A stretch of 9,764 bases of DNA from Betaproteobacteria bacterium (GTDB lineage: Bacteria; Pseudomonadota; Gammaproteobacteria; Burkholderiales; SG8-39), in NCBI GenBank assembly GCA_019509895.1, contig JAEKLK010000037.1:1-9764 (forward strand), written 5' to 3'. Shown in pieces: positions 6,744-9,764 of the stretch. The position numbers and the translations under genes were made by a program. Within the stretch, counting starts at the first letter, position 1, and every line of letters begins with the position of its first letter. The notes beneath the pieces were generated by a model. The model made no database searches and was not told where the DNA came from. It was given only the letters and a program-made list of their open reading frames with translations.

Positions 6744-8951
6744 CTATTTCGTATTTGGGACGGAATTGCGACGCCGTGCGGCACGGATCGCGCCCGACAG
6801 GTTGTCCAGCGAGAGCGGCAGCGCCGTGATCTCGGCCCCGAGCGGCTCAAGCGCGTTCGCCACCGCGTTCGCGACGGCGCCGCCCACGGCGACGATGCCG
6901 CCTTCGCCCGCGCCCTTGACCCCGAGCGGATTCAGTGCCGAGGGCGAGTTCTCGAACGTCAACGCTTCTACGGCGGGGAAATCCGTGGCGAGCGGCAGCA
7001 GGTAGTCGGCGAGCGAACCGGTGAGGAGCTGGCCTTCCTCGTCATACTTGAATTCGTCGAGGAACGAGGCGCCCAGGCCCTGCACCGCGGCGCCGATCGC
7101 CTGGCCATGCACGATGAGCGGGTTGATCGCCCGGCCGATGTCCTCGACCGAGAGATAGCGCAGGACCTCGACCTGCGCCGTCTGCGGATCGACCGCGACA
7201 TGCGCGAGGTGCGCGCCGTAGGTATAGGTGCGCTTCGACTGCTCGAAGGTCGCCATCGCCTCCTCGCCGACGAAGGCGCCGAAGTCGATCGCCCGGCCGC
7301 TCGCCTTTTCGGCGAGCTGCTGCTTCAGCTTGCGCGCGGCAAGGAGAATGGCGCTCCCGCCCATGACGATCGCGCGGCTGTGGTAGGTGCCGTAGCCGTT
7401 CGGCACGATGCCGGTCGAGCCATGGAACACGCGGATGCCCTCGACCGGCACGCCGAGCTCGCCGGCGAGGATCTGGGCCATCGAGGTCTCGTGGCCCTGT
7501 CCCGAGCTGGAAGAGCCGACATAGACGTCGAAGCGATCGGCGCCGCGCACCACGACGCGCGCCGTCTCGGCCGGGCCGGCGCCGCTCGACTCGACGAAGC
7601 AGGCCATCCCCACGCCATGCAGACGGCCGTCCGGCTGCTGACCGCGCGAAAGCCGCGGATGGCCGAAAGCGTCCAGAGCGCGGTCGAAAAGCGCCGGATA
7701 GTCGCCGTTGTCGTACTCGCTCGCCGGCTCGTAGGGCACGAGCTTGCCGATCGACCAGGGCAGCTCTTCGGGCCGGATGAGATTGCGGCGGCGGAACTGC
7801 GCCGCATCGAAGCCGAAATCGCCGCAGGCCATGTCGAACAGCCGCTCGCGAAAGAAATTCGCTTCATAGCGGCCCGGCGCGCGAAACGTCCCGACCGGCG
7901 TCTTGTTCGTCATCACGCCGATCACTTCGCACTCGAAGTTACGGATCCGGTACGGACCGAGCAGGAATTGCGCCGCCTTGGCGGGCACGACGCTGCCGTT
8001 GGTACGCACGTAGGCGCCCATGTCGCAGATGAGCTGGGCGCGCATGCCGAGGATCTCGCCCTCGCGCGAGACGGCGAGCTCGAGCTTGCATTCCATCTCG
8101 CGCGAATGATTCGCCGCGATCATATGCTCGCGTCGATCCTCGATCCATTTCACCGGCTTGCCGAGCTCGCGCGCCGCGAACGGGATGAGGAAGTCCTCCG
8201 GATAGAACTCGCCGCGCACGCCAAACGAGCCGCCGACATCGGTCTCGATCATCTCGATGGTCTCGACCGGTATGCCGAGCATCTGCGCCAGCGCGCGCCG
8301 GTTCTGGAAATTCACCTTGGTCGCGCCCCAAAGCGCGAGCTTGCCGTCGTTCGGCACGACGACCAGGCCCCGCGTCTCGAGCGGCATGGCGCTGTGGCGA
8401 TGGCAGCGAAAGCGCGCCTTGCGCACGTGTGCCGCCCGGCGGAAGGCATCGCCGGGCTCACCGATGGCGCTGGTATAGCGCGTGCCGATATTCGTACCGG
8501 CCGCGGGGTGTATGACAGAGCTGTCCGTCATGCCGGCATGCGCGCCGAGCACCACGGGCAGCGCCTCATAGTCGATCTCGAGCGCCTCGGCCGCGTCTTC
8601 GGCGAGGTAGCGGTTGTCCGCCACCACCACGGCTACCGGTTCACCGACATAGCGCACGCGCTGCTGCGCCAGCGCGGGCTGCAAGTAACGCTCGAAGCCA
8701 GGCAGCGGTCCGAGGCGGATGGGAATCACTGCCGGGTAGCGCGCGATGTCGGCAGAGGTGAACACCGCCCTCACGCCCGGCATGGCACGCACCGCTCGCG
8801 TATCGATGCGCCCGTAGGCGGCGTGCGCCTGCGGGCTGCGCACGACGACGGCGTGCAGCATGCCGGGAAATTTCAGGTCGTCAACGAAACAGGCGCGGCC
8901 GCTGAGGAAGCGCGCGTCCTCCAAGCGTGGCAGCGCCTGGCCGATGCTCAC
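6744..8951 (-). CDS. Molybdenum hydroxylase large (molybdopterin-binding) subunit, xanthine dehydrogenase/CoxL family
   Basis: A 735-residue catalytic subunit, slightly shorter than the usual 770-800. Motifs in order: IGQALPRLEDARFLSG (3-18), VRYVGEPVAVVVAD (99-112), DVGGSFGVRGEF (238-249), GTFRAPGRYEA (354-364), GSSSSGQGHETSMAQI (479-494), and GVKGAGEGG (677-685) with the catalytic Glu683. The active-site loop reads FRAPGR rather than YRGAGR or the CO dehydrogenase AYRCSFR, so this is a hydroxylase of an organic substrate. Regions around 428-440 and 548-570 are shorter than in relatives, but the frame is intact. The frame is open further upstream to 9287, but that part lies inside the Fe-S gene. 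The GTG at 8951 forms a GTGA overlap with the Fe-S stop (8948-8951), has GAGGG upstream, and starts with the family N-terminus. In context it could oxidise an N-heterocycle to the cyclic imide that the amidohydrolase next door opens. Confidence 0.95.
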   Translation of the reverse strand: MSIGQALPRLEDARFLSGRACFVDDLKFPGMLHAVVVRSPQAHAAYGRIDTRAVRAMPGVRAVFTSADIARYPAVIPIRLGPLPGFERYLQPALAQQRVRYVGEPVAVVVADNRYLAEDAAEALEIDYEALPVVLGAHAGMTDSSVIHPAAGTNIGTRYTSAIGEPGDAFRRAAHVRKARFRCHRHSAMPLETRGLVVVPNDGKLALWGATKVNFQNRRALAQMLGIPVETIEMIETDVGGSFGVRGEFYPEDFLIPFAARELGKPVKWIEDRREHMIAANHSREMECKLELAVSREGEILGMRAQLICDMGAYVRTNGSVVPAKAAQFLLGPYRIRNFECEVIGVMTNKTPVGTFRAPGRYEANFFRERLFDMACGDFGFDAAQFRRRNLIRPEELPWSIGKLVPYEPASEYDNGDYPALFDRALDAFGHPRLSRGQQPDGRLHGVGMACFVESSGAGPAETARVVVRGADRFDVYVGSSSSGQGHETSMAQILAGELGVPVEGIRVFHGSTGIVPNGYGTYHSRAIVMGGSAILLAARKLKQQLAEKASGRAIDFGAFVGEEAMATFEQSKRTYTYGAHLAHVAVDPQTAQVEVLRYLSVEDIGRAINPLIVHGQAIGAAVQGLGASFLDEFKYDEEGQLLTGSLADYLLPLATDFPAVEALTFENSPSALNPLGVKGAGEGGIVAVGGAVANAVANALEPLGAEITALPLSLDNLSGAIRAARRRNSVPNTK

Positions 8952-9427
8952 CGCTGCGCCCTCGCTTGCGCAGTGGCGAGCACGGCATCGACGATCCCGA
9001 GATAACCGGTGCAGCGGCAGACGTTGCCGGAAAGCGCGGCGCGCACCTCTTCGAGCGTCGGGCGAGCGTTCTCCTGCAGGAAGGCGTGCGCGGTTGTGAG
9101 AAACCCCGGCGTGCAGAAGCCGCATTGCAGGGCGTGGTGCTCGCGGAAGGCGCGCTGCAGATCGGTGAGCTCGCCTTCCGGCGCCAAGCCTTCCACCGTG
9201 GTAACGGCCGCCCCCTCGAGCTGTACCGCAAAGAGCAGGCACGCGCGCACGGCCGAGCCGTCGACGATGACGGTGCAAGCGCCGCATACGCCATGCTCAC
9301 AGCCCAGGTGCGTGCCGGTGAGGTTCAGCTGCTCGCGCAGGAAGTCGGCGAGCGATACGCGCGGCTCGAGGTTCGCCGACACTCGTCGCCCGTTCACCGT
9401 CATCGTCACGGCGTGCGCAGCACTCAT
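8948..9427 (-). CDS. [2Fe-2S] iron-sulfur subunit of molybdenum hydroxylase (CoxS family)
   Basis: A 159-residue electron-transfer subunit of normal family length that carries two [2Fe-2S] clusters between the molybdenum cofactor and FAD. All eight cysteine ligands are visible. The plant-ferredoxin-type cluster uses Cys43, 48 and 51 (GCEHGVCGACTV) and Cys63. The helical-domain cluster uses Cys102 and 105 (QCGFCTPG) and Cys137 and 139 (NVCRCTGY). There is no signal peptide, so it is cytoplasmic. The ATG at 9427 overlaps the stop of the broken FAD-subunit gene as ATGA (9424-9427). The Shine-Dalgarno is weak (AGGCGAG about 9 bases upstream). It is the only Fe-S subunit gene in the window, although two large subunits are present. 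Confidence 0.97.
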   Translation of the reverse strand: MSAAHAVTMTVNGRRVSANLEPRVSLADFLREQLNLTGTHLGCEHGVCGACTVIVDGSAVRACLLFAVQLEGAAVTTVEGLAPEGELTDLQRAFREHHALQCGFCTPGFLTTAHAFLQENARPTLEEVRAALSGNVCRCTGYLGIVDAVLATAQARAQR

Positions 9428-9764
9428 GTGCCGCTCGCCTGCTGCAACGCGCGCCGGGTAAGGACTTCGATCAACTCGCGCCGGTACTCGGCGCAGGCAT
9501 GGTGATCCGCGCGCGGATTTGCCCTCGCGGCGATCGAGCGGGCCGCCTCGCCGATCAGCCGCGCGTCGAGTGCAGCACCTCTGCCGGATCGAGTGCTGTG
9601 CTGAAAAACCCGGCGAAGAAGTCCGTCGTTGCCACGCGCCGAGTGCCGCGCCGGCTCTGGATTACCAGCTCGGCGTCACACGCGAGACATACGGCGGGCA
9701 GCTAGGCCGCCGGATCGGCGTGCGCCAGGCTGCCGCCGATCGTGCCGCGGTTGCGGATCTGCGC
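9424..9764 (-). pseudogene. Broken FAD-binding subunit gene of molybdenum hydroxylase (CoxM family), 5' part off the right edge
   Basis: From the right edge the minus strand reads the second FAD signature AQIRNRGTIGGSLAHADPAA, then a TAG stop at 9702-9704, where relatives have Glu (GAG), followed by LPAVCLACDAELV. The same frame continues with family-like sequence to DFFAGFFSTALDPAEVL, then ends at TGA after HSTRG (about 9555). In another frame the normal C-terminus appears (ALDARLIGEAARS through HACAEYRRELIEVLTRRAL), ending at TGA 9424-9426. Aligned by eye with the intact FAD subunit at 1649-2491, about 70 residues are missing between the two parts and the frame changes. The gene thus carries a nonsense change plus a deletion that shifts the frame. 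The family C-terminus is still clear and the stop overlaps the Fe-S start as ATGA, so the decay looks recent. A sequencing or assembly error could explain one of the two lesions more easily than both. Confidence 0.88.

Noticed and set aside
1..8951. Carbon monoxide dehydrogenase (coxMSL) identity for either hydroxylase
   Set aside because: Neither large subunit has the AYRCSFR active-site loop of form I CO dehydrogenase, and the context is an amidohydrolase and an importer.
5751..9005. A very long plus-strand open frame of 1084 codons opposite the amidohydrolase and large-subunit genes
   Set aside because: It is codon-phase aligned with the minus-strand genes, and its His/Arg/Asp/Ala-rich translation has no recognisable domain. 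Long antisense frames are expected opposite GC-rich, biased genes. The minus strand carries complete enzyme motifs.
6744..9287. An 847-residue reading of the upstream large subunit, suggesting an N-terminal extension or fusion
   Set aside because: The extension is an out-of-frame reading of the Fe-S gene. The family N-terminus starts at the GTG at 8951.
9702..9704. Amber codon read-through or recoding in the FAD-subunit gene
   Set aside because: The same gene also has an internal deletion and frame change, so read-through alone would not give a working protein. Decay is the simpler explanation.
1..9764. RNA genes, CRISPR arrays, insertion sequences, attachment sites, terminators or promoters
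   Set aside because: The window is wall-to-wall coding, with only 14-15 base spacers that are filled by ribosome binding sites. I saw no repeats in array form, no transposase and no hairpin-plus-T-tract.

Overview
The window is one continuous, GC-rich, leftward (minus-strand) gene cluster with no gap longer than 15 bases. Codon use is strongly biased to G/C in third positions. The NitT/TauT transporter type and the multi-subunit molybdenum hydroxylases suggest a Pseudomonadota chromosome, most likely a betaproteobacterium such as Burkholderiales. That placement is an inference, because no RNA gene or phylogenetic marker is present.

In transcription order (right to left) the cluster holds: (1) a broken FAD-subunit gene of a molybdenum hydroxylase (9424-9764, running off the right edge), with an in-frame stop, an internal deletion and a frameshift; (2) an intact [2Fe-2S] subunit (8948-9427); (3) an intact molybdopterin-binding large subunit (6744-8951); (4) a ring-opening amidohydrolase of the cyanuric acid hydrolase/barbiturase family (5604-6728); (5) a NitT/TauT-type ABC importer made of a secreted binding protein (4621-5589), permease (3884-4624), ATPase (3123-3887) and a second permease (2488-3126) that seems to have lost about 40 residues in frame; (6) a second molybdenum hydroxylase with an intact FAD subunit (1649-2491) and a large subunit (1-1652) that is open at the left edge. 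Neighbouring genes overlap by 4 bases (ATGA or GTGA) everywhere except before the amidohydrolase and the binding protein. Those two have 14-15 base spacers carrying strong ribosome binding sites.

The simplest joint reading is a catabolic operon for an N-heterocycle. The importer brings the compound in, one or both molybdenum hydroxylases add oxygen to the ring, and the amidohydrolase opens the resulting cyclic imide. The best known precedent for a molybdenum hydroxylase followed by this amidohydrolase family is oxidative pyrimidine degradation (uracil or thymine to barbiturate to ureidomalonate). The substrate is not proven by the sequence. Two of the ten genes look damaged. What remains is one Fe-S subunit, one FAD subunit and two large subunits, which raises the possibility of subunit sharing.

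No promoter, terminator, RNA gene, insertion sequence, CRISPR array or regulator is visible. The operon start lies beyond the right edge and its end beyond the left edge.
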